Positions 1 to 8,798 of a stretch of DNA of 41,689 nt are shown one piece after another; the first letter of the stretch is position 1, and each line of letters begins with the position of its first letter. Below the pieces are notes generated by a model that was not told where the DNA came from, ran no database searches, and worked only from the letters and a program-made list of their open reading frames with translations. Both the position numbers and the translations under genes were made by a program. Source of the DNA: an uncultured Lachnospiraceae bacterium (GTDB lineage Bacteria; Bacillota; Clostridia; Lachnospirales; Lachnospiraceae); the NCBI GenBank assembly GCA_945929965.1, contig CAMEOT010000025.1:1-41689 (forward strand), written 5' to 3'.

Positions 1-52
1 GCGTTTCTTATACCCTGCCAAGGGCTACGGGATTATTTAATTAACTTTCAAT

Positions 53-1150
53 TTATCGATAGAACTCCACAAGGGAACCCAGCTTCGCGGACATATTCAT
101 CATCATGGCATCCAGCACGGTGATGGCAGTCATGCATTCCATGACGACTACAGCTCTGGGGACGATGATGGGATCGTGACGACCGCGGATGGTAAGCTCG
201 GTATTCTCACCGGAGCGGTTCACGGTCTGCTGGGGGCGGAAGATGGAGGGAGTGGGTTTCACATAAGCACGGACGATGATAGGACTGCCGTCACTCATAC
301 CTCCTAAAATACCGCCGGAATGATTGCTGGTTTTTGTGACTTTGCCGTTCTTCATGCGGAAGGGATCGTTATTCTCACTACCGGTATGACGGGAGGCTTC
401 TGCACCATCGCCGATCTCTACACATTTTACGGCACCGATGGACATAATGGCTTTTGCAAGGTTGGCATCCAACTTCTCGAACACCGGATCTCCGATGCCT
501 GCAGGAAGTCCTTCGACAAGACATTCCATGCATCCACCCACAGAATCGCAGGCCTCTCTTGCCTGCTGCAGATAAGCACGGGCTTTTTCATCAGCCTCTG
601 CATCCGGCATGGCGGTGATAGTGGAGCGGGCAGTAGTACGGTCGAACTTTGTAAGATCCGCATCCACGGGACCGATGGAGCGGGTGTAGGCGAATACGGT
701 AATACCCATCTGCTCTAAGATCTTGGCTGCAATGGCTCCGGCAGCCACACGCCCGATGGTCTCACGACCGGAGGAACGTCCGCCACCCCGGTAATCCCGG
801 AAACCGTATTTGGCATCGAAACAATAATCCGCATGACCGGGACGGTAATTCTCTGCAATCTCGCTGTAATCTGCGGAAATCTGAGAGGTATTACGTACCA
901 TCAGGGAGATGGGGGTACCGGTGGTCCTGCCTTCGAAGACTCCGGAGAGAATCTCCACCTGATCGGCCTCCTTGCGCTGTGTGGTGATGGCACTGGTGCC
1001 GGGTTTGCGGCGGTCTAAGTATTTCTGTATATCTTCCTCAGAGAGAGACAGTCCTGCGGGACAGCCGTCTACGACGACACCTAATGCTTTCCCGTGGGAT
1101 TCTCCCCAGGTAGTGATCCTGAAAATGTTTCCAAATGTTGAACCGGCCAT
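53..1150 (-). CDS. aroC: Chorismate synthase
   Basis: Catalyses the last shikimate step, 5-enolpyruvylshikimate-3-phosphate to chorismate, using reduced FMN. The product is 365 residues, normal for the family. The N-terminus (GNIFRITTWGESHG) is the first family signature; GHADYCFDAKYGFRDYRGGG and the RSSGRETIGRVAAGAIA stretch carry the second, and a C-terminal RGRHDP motif is also present. An upstream in-frame ATG exists at 1207, but the ATG at 1150 follows a GGAG site about 6 bases away and matches the usual start, so I chose 1150. The gene stands alone, with its own promoter and a long structured leader. Identification is certain; the start is very likely. Confidence 0.97.
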   Translation of the reverse strand: MAGSTFGNIFRITTWGESHGKALGVVVDGCPAGLSLSEEDIQKYLDRRKPGTSAITTQRKEADQVEILSGVFEGRTTGTPISLMVRNTSQISADYSEIAENYRPGHADYCFDAKYGFRDYRGGGRSSGRETIGRVAAGAIAAKILEQMGITVFAYTRSIGPVDADLTKFDRTTARSTITAMPDAEADEKARAYLQQAREACDSVGGCMECLVEGLPAGIGDPVFEKLDANLAKAIMSIGAVKCVEIGDGAEASRHTGSENNDPFRMKNGKVTKTSNHSGGILGGMSDGSPIIVRAYVKPTPSIFRPQQTVNRSGENTELTIRGRHDPIIVPRAVVVMECMTAITVLDAMMMNMSAKLGSLVEFYR

Positions 1151-1167
1151 GGCGGATCTCCTTTTCC

Positions 1168-1252
1168 AACTGTTCAGAACCCCACCCATACATTCGTAAA
1201 AACGCACGATGAATTGTGCTTTCTCACTGCTGCGCAGGGGTTCTGAATAGTT
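1168..1252 (-). ncRNA. Structured aroC leader, candidate cis-regulatory RNA
   Basis: The leader RNA opens with an arm CUAUUCAGAACCCC (complement of 1237-1250) that pairs with GGGGUUCUGAACAG (complement of 1170-1183). Eleven pairs are continuous, and four more follow an A-C mismatch. The 53-base loop holds a smaller GCAC/GUGC hairpin. The 3' arm ends a few bases upstream of the GGAG ribosome binding site. No U-run follows, so if this is regulatory it would act on translation or mRNA stability. The leuC leader has closely similar arms. It does not match T-box or other riboswitch consensus sequences I know. The pairing is seen directly; the regulatory role is inference. Confidence 0.5.
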
Positions 1253-1267
1253 ACCTTTTTATCATAG

Positions 1268-1296
1268 ATTATACGCAATTACAGAAAAAACCGCAA
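1268..1296 (-). promoter_or_regulatory. Promoter of aroC
   Basis: On the minus strand the -35 is TTGCGG (1291-1296), followed by a 17-base spacer and a perfect TATAAT -10 (1268-1273). Predicted transcription start is near 1261, leaving a leader of about 110 bases before the aroC ATG. Confidence 0.8.
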
Positions 1297-1334
1297 CTTT
1301 TTTATAGAAAAAGGATGCAACGGAATATAAAATA

Positions 1335-1343
1335 TGCTATCAT
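1335..1343 (+). promoter_or_regulatory. Extended -10 promoter element for the vanY-type gene
   Basis: TGCTATCAT is an extended -10 (TGn plus TATCAT at 1338-1343). The region 17 bases upstream (ATGCAA, 1315-1320) is only a weak -35. A start near 1350 would leave the TTG at 1353 nearly leaderless, which supports ATG 1386 as the start codon of the next gene. Confidence 0.5.
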
Positions 1344-1385
1344 ATTACATAATTGCTAACGGGAAGCAAAAGGTCGAATATACAA

Positions 1386-2471
1386 ATGGAAAAAACAACG
1401 GAAGAGAAAGCCAGAGCAAAACTTCTGAAATTTGGGAAAAAGAACCGATGGAACAGGGCGGTAGCAGTGCCGCTGCTGTTTTTTGTGATGTCTTTTTTTC
1501 ATGTCTGTAACTATTGTAAGAATAACGGAAAACGCTTTGCCGTGATGGCGGGAACCTTTTTCCTGTTTGCAGTATACAGCAGTTTTTCATTCCCAGCGTT
1601 TATTACAGAGGATGCGGGGAATGACTATGAATTGAAAAATGCAGAGACTGCCGACATCTCTCTGGCGGAGGAGAAGGAACCGGATATGGCGGGGCTGGAT
1701 CTCTTAGAGGATGAGGACGTTCTGGAACAGTCGGATTACAACAGTACTTCCCACGGCTATGCGCTGGTGGACAAATACGATGCCTCCGACATTTTGCGGG
1801 CTTCGGAGGAAATTGTGAGTGAAAATGCCCGGGAGAACGGAGCAGACAGCGATGCGCGGGAGACTGCGGAGCAGCAGGAATTCCGTTCTGATGACTGGAG
1901 ACTGGTTCTGATCAACAAGCAGAACTCCATTCCGGAGGATTATACGTTCCAGCTGGGCACCATCCGGGGATCCATGCAGTGTGACAAGAGAATCTTAGAG
2001 GATCTTCTTGCTATGCTGGAAGCAGCGGAAAAGGATGGTGTGAACCTGACGATCTGCTCTCCTTACCGGGATCTGGAGTATCAGAAGATGCTGTTCAACC
2101 GGAAGATCAAGAGGTATATGAACCGCGGAATGTCCTATATGGAAGCTTATCAGTTGTCCAGCCAGGCAGTGACGGTACCGGGAGCCAGTGAGCATCAGAT
2201 CGGGCTGGCACTGGATATTGTGTGTAACGACTATATGTCGCTGGATGAAGGCTTCGGCGATACGAAGGCAGGAAAGTGGCTGGCAGCCAACAGCTGCCGT
2301 TTTGGATTTATCTTACGATACCCGGAAGGCAAGGAGAACATTACGGGGATCGAATATGAACCGTGGCATTTCCGCTATGTAGGGAAAGCAGCGGCGCCTG
2401 TGATTATGGAACAGGGCATAACATTAGAAGAATTCTGGGAGGAATATGTAGAAGATGTATCGATTGATTAA
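1386..2471 (+). CDS. VanY-type D-alanyl-D-alanine carboxypeptidase (M15B)
   Basis: Membrane-anchored peptidoglycan carboxypeptidase expected to remove the terminal D-Ala from muropeptides. The product is 361 residues. The short cytosolic N-terminus is followed by hydrophobic stretches at about residues 28-40 and 52-70, then an acidic low-complexity linker. The catalytic VanY domain lies in the C-terminal half: SPYRDLEYQ, the zinc-binding SEHQIGLALDI (S-x-H-x2-G-x-A-x-D), and EPWHFRYVG with the catalytic Glu and the third zinc ligand His. I chose ATG 1386 over an in-frame TTG at 1353 because no site precedes the TTG and the promoter lies too close to it. The 3' end overlaps tgt by 17 bases, so the two are probably co-transcribed. 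No vanS/vanR-like genes adjoin it, so this looks like a housekeeping wall enzyme and not a resistance cassette. Confidence 0.88.
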   Translation: MEKTTEEKARAKLLKFGKKNRWNRAVAVPLLFFVMSFFHVCNYCKNNGKRFAVMAGTFFLFAVYSSFSFPAFITEDAGNDYELKNAETADISLAEEKEPDMAGLDLLEDEDVLEQSDYNSTSHGYALVDKYDASDILRASEEIVSENARENGADSDARETAEQQEFRSDDWRLVLINKQNSIPEDYTFQLGTIRGSMQCDKRILEDLLAMLEAAEKDGVNLTICSPYRDLEYQKMLFNRKIKRYMNRGMSYMEAYQLSSQAVTVPGASEHQIGLALDIVCNDYMSLDEGFGDTKAGKWLAANSCRFGFILRYPEGKENITGIEYEPWHFRYVGKAAAPVIMEQGITLEEFWEEYVEDVSID

Positions 2472-3588
2472 ACAGGAAGGACGCGCCAAAAGGGGAGAAT
2501 TTACCACGGTACACGGCGTGATCCAGACCCCTGTATTTATGAATGTGGGAACGGTAGCGGCGATCAAGGGCGCCGTATCCACAGCAGACTTAGAGCAGAT
2601 CGGAACCCAGGTGGAATTATCCAATACCTACCACCTGCATGTAAGACCCGGTGACCAGATCATCAAACAGATGGGCGGACTGCACAAGTTCATGTCCTGG
2701 AACAAACCGATCCTGACAGATTCCGGCGGATTCCAGGTATTTTCCCTGGCGGGACTGCGCAAGATCAAGGAGGAGGGCGTTACTTTCCGCTCCCATATTG
2801 ACGGTCATAAGATTTTCATGGGACCGGAGGAAAGCATGCAGATCCAGTCGAATCTGGGATCTACCATTGCCATGGCTTTTGATGAATGTGCGCCCAGTAA
2901 GGCGGACCGGATGTACGTACAGAATTCCGTGGAGCGTACTACCAGATGGCTGCAGAGATGCCAGACAGAGATGAAGCGCCTGAACAGTTTAGAGGATACC
3001 GTGAACCCGCACCAGCTGTTATTCGGTATTAATCAGGGTGCTGTCTATGAAGACATCCGTATCGAACATGCCAAGCGGATCGCTGAGATGAATCTGGACG
3101 GTTATGCGGTCGGCGGTCTGGCAGTGGGCGAGACCCATGAGGAGATGTATCATATCCTGGATGAAGTGGTTCCGTACCTGCCGGTGGATAAGCCTACATA
3201 TCTTATGGGAGTGGGAACTCCTGCAAATATTCTGGAAGGCGTGGAGAGAGGAATCGATTTCTTCGACTGCGTATATCCTACGAGAAACGGACGTCACGGA
3301 CATTTATACACCAATCATGGCAAGATCAATCTGTTCAATGCCAAATACGAACTGGATGACAGACCCATCGAAGAGGGCTGCGGCTGTCCTGCCTGCCAGA
3401 GATATTCCAGAGCCTATATCCGCCATCTGTTAAAGGCAAAGGAAATGTTGGGCATGCGTCTCTGTGTGCTCCACAATCTGTATTTTTACAATACCATGAT
3501 GACGGAGATCCGGGATGCCCTGGATGAGGGAAGATTTGCAGAGTATAAAAAGCACAAGCTTGACTCCATGGCAACACCGTTGGAGTAA
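2455..3588 (+). CDS. tgt: tRNA-guanine transglycosylase
   Basis: Exchanges guanine-34 of GUN-anticodon tRNAs (Tyr, His, Asn, Asp) for the queuosine precursor preQ1. The product is 377 residues, typical length. The conserved motif TDSGGFQVFSL places the acid/base Asp at residue 89, and FFDCVYPTRNGRHG places the nucleophilic Asp at residue 271. The C-terminal zinc site is CGCPAC with a downstream Cys/His pair (LCVLHNL). The ATG lies inside the last codons of the preceding carboxypeptidase gene and follows GGGAGG (2438-2443), so translation may be coupled. No queuosine synthesis genes are in the window. The neighbour yajC is a common tgt partner in many bacteria. Identification is certain. Confidence 0.97.
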   Translation: MYRLIKQEGRAKRGEFTTVHGVIQTPVFMNVGTVAAIKGAVSTADLEQIGTQVELSNTYHLHVRPGDQIIKQMGGLHKFMSWNKPILTDSGGFQVFSLAGLRKIKEEGVTFRSHIDGHKIFMGPEESMQIQSNLGSTIAMAFDECAPSKADRMYVQNSVERTTRWLQRCQTEMKRLNSLEDTVNPHQLLFGINQGAVYEDIRIEHAKRIAEMNLDGYAVGGLAVGETHEEMYHILDEVVPYLPVDKPTYLMGVGTPANILEGVERGIDFFDCVYPTRNGRHGHLYTNHGKINLFNAKYELDDRPIEEGCGCPACQRYSRAYIRHLLKAKEMLGMRLCVLHNLYFYNTMMTEIRDALDEGRFAEYKKHKLDSMATPLE

Positions 3589-3640
3589 GTCATAACTGTC
3601 GGAGTTTAGAGGAATTTCATACAATTTTATGCAAAAAGAC

Positions 3641-3669
3641 TTGCCCCGTAAGCTTTTTTTGTGTATCAT
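3641..3669 (+). promoter_or_regulatory. Promoter of yajC
   Basis: TTGCCC (3641-3646), a 17-base spacer and TATCAT (3664-3669). The spacer contains a T-run that forms the end of a weak hairpin with AAAAAG at 3633-3638, so a modest tgt terminator may overlap this promoter. Confidence 0.6.
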
Positions 3670-3722
3670 ACTTACTTGTACAGAAAGTTTTACAGGCGTA
3701 ACACGCCGGAATGGAGGAACAA

Positions 3723-4046
3723 ATGGGTATTTTATTAACTGAGTCAGAGGCTGCTGCAGCAGGTTCCGGAACCAGCATGATCGTTATGCTTCTTGTATAT
3801 GCAGTATTGATCGGTGCAATGTGGTTTTTCTTCATGAGACCGCAGAAGAAGGAACAGAAGAGAATAGCTGCAATGCTGTCCAACTTAGAGACAGGTGACT
3901 GCGTTCTGACCACTTCCGGTTTCTATGGCATCGTAATCGACATCACCGATGATACCGTTATCGTAGAGTTCGGTAACAACAAGAACTGCCGTATCCCTAT
4001 GGAGAAATCTGCCATCAGCAAGGTTGAGAAGGCTGGAGAGAACTAA
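3723..4046 (+). CDS. yajC: Preprotein translocase subunit YajC
   Basis: Small membrane protein of the SecDF-YajC accessory complex that assists Sec export. The product is 107 residues. One N-terminal membrane helix (about residues 18-38, ending in FFMRPQKKEQK, the family hallmark) precedes a small cytosolic beta domain with the conserved GDCVLTTSGFYGIV and EFGNNKNCRIPMEKSAIS stretches. An earlier in-frame ATG at 3711 overlaps the ribosome binding site, so ATG 3723, six bases after GGAGG, is the real start. secD and secF do not follow; a strong terminator comes directly after the gene, so here yajC is monocistronic or at most linked to tgt. Confidence 0.95.
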   Translation: MGILLTESEAAAAGSGTSMIVMLLVYAVLIGAMWFFFMRPQKKEQKRIAAMLSNLETGDCVLTTSGFYGIVIDITDDTVIVEFGNNKNCRIPMEKSAISKVEKAGEN

Positions 4047-4059
4047 GAAGAAGTGAAAA

Positions 4060-4095
4060 GGGAGCAATGCCTGGATAAGGTATTGCTCCCTTTTT
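4060..4095 (+). terminator. Intrinsic terminator after yajC
   Basis: GGGAGCAATGCC pairs with GGTATTGCTCCC (one G-U pair) around a 7-base loop and is followed by five T residues. Confidence 0.92.
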
Positions 4096-4165
4096 GCGTA
4101 TATGATGCACTTGATAATTTGATCTATTTTAATATACAAAACTGTATTTATGTTAATTTTCAATA

Positions 4166-4194
4166 TTGAAATTTCATACAGTATCAGTTATTAT
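4166..4194 (+). promoter_or_regulatory. Promoter of leuB-ilvD-ilvB
   Basis: TTGAAA (4166-4171), a 17-base spacer and TATTAT (4189-4194). The predicted start near 4201 leaves only about 55 bases of leader, too short for a T-box. An imperfect palindrome GTATTTTACGTAAAAAATAC (4202-4221) sits at the start site and could be an operator. Confidence 0.7.
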
Positions 4195-4255
4195 GAAATA
4201 AGTATTTTACGTAAAAAATACAGGAAATATCACAGGAAACGAGGAAAATAACACT

Positions 4256-5338
4256 ATGGAGTTACATATTACCTGTATTCCCGGCGACGGCATCGGCCCG
4301 GAGATCATCAGGGAGACGAAAAAAGTTTTAGACAAAGTTGCGCATAAATATGGTCATAAAATGATCTATAAGGATATTTTGATGGGTGGAGCTTCCATTG
4401 ATGTCCATGGAGTCCCTCTGACAGAGGAAGCTATCGCGGATGCCAAAGCGGCGGATGCGGTGTTGATGGGATCCATTGGCGGTAATACCACCACATCCCC
4501 CTGGTACAAATTACCTCCCGAGAAGCGTCCGGAAGCAGGACTTCTGGCAATGCGCAAGGCGTTGAATCTGTTTGCTAATTTAAGACCGGCAGTGCTCTAT
4601 GATGAGCTGGCAGCGGCGTGCCCTCTGAAGGAGGAGATCAGTAAGGCCGGATTCGATATGCTGATCATGAGAGAATTGACCGGCGGATTATACTTTGGTG
4701 AGCGTAAGACCATCGAGGAGAATGGGGTGAGAAAAGCGACAGATACCCTGACCTATGATGAGAACGAGATACGCAGGATCGCCATCAAAGGCTTTGATAT
4801 TGCCAGAAAGCGCAGGAAAAAGGTAACCAGCGTGGACAAAGCCAATGTGCTGGATTCCTCCAGATTGTGGAGAAAGGTTGTGGAAGAGGTAGCGAAGGAT
4901 TATCCTGACGTTACTTTGGAACATATGCTGGTAGACAACTGCGCCATGCAGTTGGTTAAGGATCCCGCACAGTTTGATGTGATCCTGACAGAGAATATGT
5001 TCGGAGATATCCTGTCTGATGAGGCAAGTATGGTGACCGGTTCCATCGGAATGTTAGCCAGCGCCAGCTTAAACGATACAAAATTTGGTCTCTACGAGCC
5101 CAGCCACGGATCCGCTCCGGACATTGCGGGTAAAGATATTGCAAACCCTATCGCCACTGTATTAAGCGCGGCTATGATGCTTCGTTACAGCTTTGACCTG
5201 GATGAAGAAGCAGATGCCATAGAGTCAGCGGTAAAAAAAGTATTGCAGGACGGCTTCCGCACCGGCGATATCATGTCTGAGGGCTGCACACGGGTAGGTT
5301 GTACCGAGATGGGAGACCTTCTGGCTGAGAGAATCTGA
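4256..5338 (+). CDS. leuB: 3-Isopropylmalate dehydrogenase
   Basis: NAD-dependent oxidative decarboxylation of (2R,3S)-3-isopropylmalate in leucine synthesis. The product is 360 residues, normal. Visible hallmarks are GDGIGPEI at the N-terminus, the family loop [19 protein letters not shown], the substrate-binding [18 protein letters not shown], the Lys/Asp metal and substrate residues in DKANVL and in [15 protein letters not shown], and the cofactor region [19 protein letters not shown]. The start follows GAGG (4241-4244) with a rather long spacing. It is the first gene of the leuB-ilvD-ilvB group; the isomerase genes leuCD lie 25 kb away under a separate promoter. Confidence 0.97.
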   Translation: MELHITCIPGDGIGPEIIRETKKVLDKVAHKYGHKMIYKDILMGGASIDVHGVPLTEEAIADAKAADAVLMGSIGGNTTTSPWYKLPPEKRPEAGLLAMRKALNLFANLRPAVLYDELAAACPLKEEISKAGFDMLIMRELTGGLYFGERKTIEENGVRKATDTLTYDENEIRRIAIKGFDIARKRRKKVTSVDKANVLDSSRLWRKVVEEVAKDYPDVTLEHMLVDNCAMQLVKDPAQFDVILTENMFGDILSDEASMVTGSIGMLASASLNDTKFGLYEPSHGSAPDIAGKDIANPIATVLSAAMMLRYSFDLDEEADAIESAVKKVLQDGFRTGDIMSEGCTRVGCTEMGDLLAERI

Positions 5339-5409
5339 TGTCTTTTGCCCCCCCGAAAGCACATTTATCCGGTATAGAGAAAATAAGGAAGAGAAAGAGA
5401 GATATAATT

Positions 5410-7086
5410 ATGAGAAGTGATTCCGTTAAGACAGGAACTGCCCAGGCACCCCACAGAAGTCTGTTCAATGCCCTGGGATTTACCGAAGAAGAGAGAAGAC
5501 GCCCTATGATCGGTATCGTCAGCTCCTTCAATGAGATCGTACCCGGACATATGAATCTGGATAAGATCACCGAAGCTGTAAAAATGGGCGTAGCCATGGC
5601 AGGTGGTATGCCCGTAGTATTCCCCGCCATCGCTGTATGCGACGGTATTGCCATGGGACATGTGGGAATGAAATATTCCCTGGTGACCAGAGACCTGATC
5701 GCCGACAGCACCGAGTGTATGGCTATGGCACACGGATTTGACGGTCTGGTATGTATTCCCAACTGTGACAAGAACGTTCCGGGACTTTTAATGGCAGCAG
5801 CCAGAGTGAATATCCCCACCATTTTCGTATCCGGCGGTCCCATGTTAGCCGGTCATGTACACGGACAGAAGAGAAGCTTATCCTCTATGTTTGAGGCAGT
5901 GGGAAGTGTGGCAGCCGGTACCATGACTATGGATGAACTGGCTGAGTTCGAGGAAAAGGTATGTCCTACCTGCGGTTCCTGCTCCGGTATGTATACCGCG
6001 AACTCCATGAACTGTCTGACCGAAGCCATTGGTATGGGACTTCGTGGCAACGGTACGATCCCCGCCGTATATTCCGAACGTATCCGTCTGGCAAAACATG
6101 CCGGCATGAAGATCATGGAACTGGTCGAGAAAAATATCCGTCCCAGAGACATCATGACGCCGGAAGCTTTTCAGAATGCCTTGACTGTGGATATGGCACT
6201 GGGATGCTCTACCAATACCATGCTGCATCTGCCCGCTATCGCAAGAGAAGCAGGTGTGGAACTGAACCTGGAGATCGCCAACGAGATCTCTGCCAAGACT
6301 CCGAATCTGTGTCATCTTGCACCTGCCGGTCCTACTTATATGGAAGACCTGAACGAAGCAGGCGGTGTCTATGCGGTAATGAATGAACTGTCCAAGAAGG
6401 GACTTTTGAACCTCGACTGCCTGACTGCTAACGGTACGACCGTAGGAGAGAATATCAAGAATTGTGTCAACAAGAATCCGGAAGTTATCCGTCCTGTGGA
6501 GAACCCCTATTCCCAGACCGGCGGTATTGCTGTACTGAAGGGTAACCTGGCACCGGACAGCGGCGTGGTCAAGAGATCTGCTGTGGCACCGGAGATGCTG
6601 GTACACGAAGGCCCTGCCAGAGTATTCGACTGTGAAGAAGATGCTATTGATGCTATCAAGTCCGGAAAAATCGTTGCAGGCGATGTAGTAGTGATCCGTT
6701 ATGAAGGACCTAAGGGCGGCCCCGGCATGAGAGAGATGCTGAATCCCACCTCTGCCATTGCAGGCATGGGACTGGGCTCCAGCGTGGCACTGATCACCGA
6801 CGGACGTTTCTCCGGAGCTTCCCGTGGCGCATCCATCGGACATGTCTCTCCGGAGGCAGCAGTGGGCGGTCCGATCGCACTGGTGGAAGAGGGCGATATT
6901 ATCCGTATCAACATACCGGAGAACAAACTGGATGTACTGGTATCCGACGAAGAACTGGCAGCCAGAAGAGCAAAATGGCAGCCCAGAGAGCCTAAGATCA
7001 CGACCGGCTACCTGGCAAGATATCATGAACTGGTGACCAGCGGTAATCGCGGTGCGGTACTGGAAGCACCTTCTCAGAAAAACTAA
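5410..7086 (+). CDS. ilvD: Dihydroxy-acid dehydratase
   Basis: Iron-sulfur dehydratase of isoleucine, valine and leucine synthesis. It converts 2,3-dihydroxy-isovalerate to 2-ketoisovalerate, and the isoleucine analogue likewise. The product is 558 residues. The cluster cysteines are visible as Cys77 (AVCDGIAMG), Cys119 (PNCDKN) and Cys191 within [30 protein letters not shown] and [12 protein letters not shown] are C-terminal signatures. The frame stays open back to an ATG at 5338 that overlaps the leuB stop. However, ATG 5410 gives the usual MRSD start and follows a purine-rich GAGAGA, so the extra 24 residues are probably not translated. It lies 71 bases after leuB. Confidence 0.96.
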   Translation: MRSDSVKTGTAQAPHRSLFNALGFTEEERRRPMIGIVSSFNEIVPGHMNLDKITEAVKMGVAMAGGMPVVFPAIAVCDGIAMGHVGMKYSLVTRDLIADSTECMAMAHGFDGLVCIPNCDKNVPGLLMAAARVNIPTIFVSGGPMLAGHVHGQKRSLSSMFEAVGSVAAGTMTMDELAEFEEKVCPTCGSCSGMYTANSMNCLTEAIGMGLRGNGTIPAVYSERIRLAKHAGMKIMELVEKNIRPRDIMTPEAFQNALTVDMALGCSTNTMLHLPAIAREAGVELNLEIANEISAKTPNLCHLAPAGPTYMEDLNEAGGVYAVMNELSKKGLLNLDCLTANGTTVGENIKNCVNKNPEVIRPVENPYSQTGGIAVLKGNLAPDSGVVKRSAVAPEMLVHEGPARVFDCEEDAIDAIKSGKIVAGDVVVIRYEGPKGGPGMREMLNPTSAIAGMGLGSSVALITDGRFSGASRGASIGHVSPEAAVGGPIALVEEGDIIRINIPENKLDVLVSDEELAARRAKWQPREPKITTGYLARYHELVTSGNRGAVLEAPSQKN

Positions 7087-7118
7087 GCAATCATTAAAAT
7101 AACCGGAGGGATTTTGCA

Positions 7119-8798
7119 ATGCAGTTAACAGGATCGGAAATTCTGGTAGAATGCCTGAAGGAGCAGGGGGTAGATACCGTATTCGGTTACCCCGGCGGGG
7201 CAATCCTTAATATTTATGACGCACTTTATAAGCACAGTGGGGAGATCAGACATATTCTGACTTCCCATGAACAGGGAGCGGCACATGCGGCGGACGGCTA
7301 TGCGAGAGCTACGGGAAAAGTAGGTGTCTGCATGGCTACCAGCGGACCCGGCGCTACGAACCTGGTCACCGGTATCGCTACGGCTTACATGGATTCCGTA
7401 CCGATGGTAGCGATCACCGCAAATGTTACCTTACCTTTACTCGGCAAGGACAGCTTTCAGGAGGTGGATATCGCCGGCGTGACCATGCCCATTACGAAGC
7501 ATGGTTATATTGTGAAAAACGTGGAGATCCTGGCAGATACCATCCGCAAGGCATTCCATATCGCCAGGAGCGGAAGACCCGGTCCTGTCCTGATCGATAT
7601 TACGAAGGATGTGACGGCAGCTACCTGTGAGTACACGCCCATGACGATTCAGCAGGAGGAGAGAGTGACTCGTTACACCAGGGAAGAATTGATGCTGGTA
7701 GCAGAGATGATCCACAAGGCGAAAAAACCATACATCTATCTGGGTGGCGGAGCCATCATTTCCGAGGCTAGTGCTGAGGTGGCAGAATTTGCAGAGCTGA
7801 TCGATGCACCGGTATGTGATACTCTGATGGGTAAGGGAGCCTTTAATGGAAAAAGTGAGCGCTATACCGGCATGATCGGCATGCATGGTACCAAGACTTC
7901 GAACCTGGGAGTCAGCGAATGTGATCTGTTGGTGGCACTGGGTGCCAGATTCTCCGACCGTGTGACAGGTAACCCGAAAAAGTTCGCGGAGAATGCAAGA
8001 ATCATCCAGCTGGATGTGGATGCTGCGGAGATTAATAAGAATATCCGTGTGGACGCCTCTCTGGTAGGCGATCTGAAGAAAACTCTGACGGAATTAAATG
8101 CCTGCCTGTCCAAACAGGAACATCCGGAGTGGATGGCGCATATAACGGAACTGAAGGAAAAATATCCTCTGAAATACGATGACGAAAATCTGTCCTGTCC
8201 TTATATCATGCAGGAAATTGACCGCGTGACGAACGGAGAAGCCATCATCACCACAGACGTGGGACAGCATCAGATGTGGGCGGCACAGTATTATCATTAT
8301 ACGAAGCCCCGTACCTTCTTGTCTTCCGGGGGCTTAGGTACCATGGGTTACGGTCTGGGAGCCTGCATCGGTGCGCAGATCGGACAGCCGGATAAGGTCT
8401 GCATCAATATTGCAGGCGACGGATGCTTCCGCATGAACATGAATGAACTGGCTACTGCCAGCCGTTATAACATTCCCATTATCCAGGTAGTCATCAACAA
8501 CCAGGTGCTTGGCATGGTAAGACAGTGGCAGACACTGTTCTATGGGAAACGCTATTCCCAAACAGTACTGAAGGATAAGGTGGATTTCTGTAAGGTGGCA
8601 GAAGGACTGGGCTGTACCGCCATCCGCGTGACCAAAAAGGAAGAAGTGGCACCCGCTATCGAGAAAGCCATTGCCCTGAAGGCACCGGTAATGATCGAGT
8701 GTATGATCCCGGAGGATGATAAGGTATTCCCCATGGTTCCGGCAGGAGCCCCCATCAGTGAAGTATTTGACGGAGATGATTTGAAAAGGCAGTCCTGA
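7119..8798 (+). CDS. ilvB: Acetolactate synthase, catalytic (large) subunit
   Basis: Thiamine-diphosphate enzyme that condenses two pyruvates to acetolactate, or pyruvate with 2-ketobutyrate. The product is 559 residues. The activating Glu51 lies in SHEQGAAHAADGYARATG. The ThDP/magnesium motif is GDGCFRMNMNELATA with the NNQVLGMVRQWQ stretch, and the FAD-domain region FSDRVTGNP is present, as expected for the anabolic form. A GGAGG site precedes the ATG, 32 bases after ilvD. No ilvN regulatory subunit and no ilvC follow; the next gene is a cell-wall enzyme. The regulatory subunit may be encoded elsewhere. A catabolic AlsS role is less likely given the leuB-ilvD context. Confidence 0.95.
   Translation: MQLTGSEILVECLKEQGVDTVFGYPGGAILNIYDALYKHSGEIRHILTSHEQGAAHAADGYARATGKVGVCMATSGPGATNLVTGIATAYMDSVPMVAITANVTLPLLGKDSFQEVDIAGVTMPITKHGYIVKNVEILADTIRKAFHIARSGRPGPVLIDITKDVTAATCEYTPMTIQQEERVTRYTREELMLVAEMIHKAKKPYIYLGGGAIISEASAEVAEFAELIDAPVCDTLMGKGAFNGKSERYTGMIGMHGTKTSNLGVSECDLLVALGARFSDRVTGNPKKFAENARIIQLDVDAAEINKNIRVDASLVGDLKKTLTELNACLSKQEHPEWMAHITELKEKYPLKYDDENLSCPYIMQEIDRVTNGEAIITTDVGQHQMWAAQYYHYTKPRTFLSSGGLGTMGYGLGACIGAQIGQPDKVCINIAGDGCFRMNMNELATASRYNIPIIQVVINNQVLGMVRQWQTLFYGKRYSQTVLKDKVDFCKVAEGLGCTAIRVTKKEEVAPAIEKAIALKAPVMIECMIPEDDKVFPMVPAGAPISEVFDGDDLKRQS

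Noticed and set aside
1184..1260. T-box or other known riboswitch in the aroC leader
   Set aside because: No T-box core sequence, specifier loop or antiterminator/terminator pair can be seen.
1353..1385. TTG start for the VanY-type gene
   Set aside because: It is almost at the predicted transcription start and has no ribosome binding site; ATG 1386 is preferred.
1386..2471. Vancomycin resistance role for the VanY-type gene
   Set aside because: No vanHAX, vanS or vanR genes are near, and such carboxypeptidases are common in Clostridia as housekeeping enzymes.
4096..4255. Leucine attenuator or T-box upstream of leuB
   Set aside because: The predicted leader is only about 55 bases and shows no leader peptide with leucine codons and no terminator.
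5338..5409. N-terminal extension of ilvD overlapping the leuB stop
   Set aside because: The added residues are not family-like and the ATG at 5410 gives the standard IlvD start.
5878..7203. A 441-codon open frame antisense to ilvD
   Set aside because: It mirrors the codon bias of ilvD, has no recognisable domain, is rich in Cys, His and Ser in a way typical of antisense frames, and spans the ilvB ribosome binding site.
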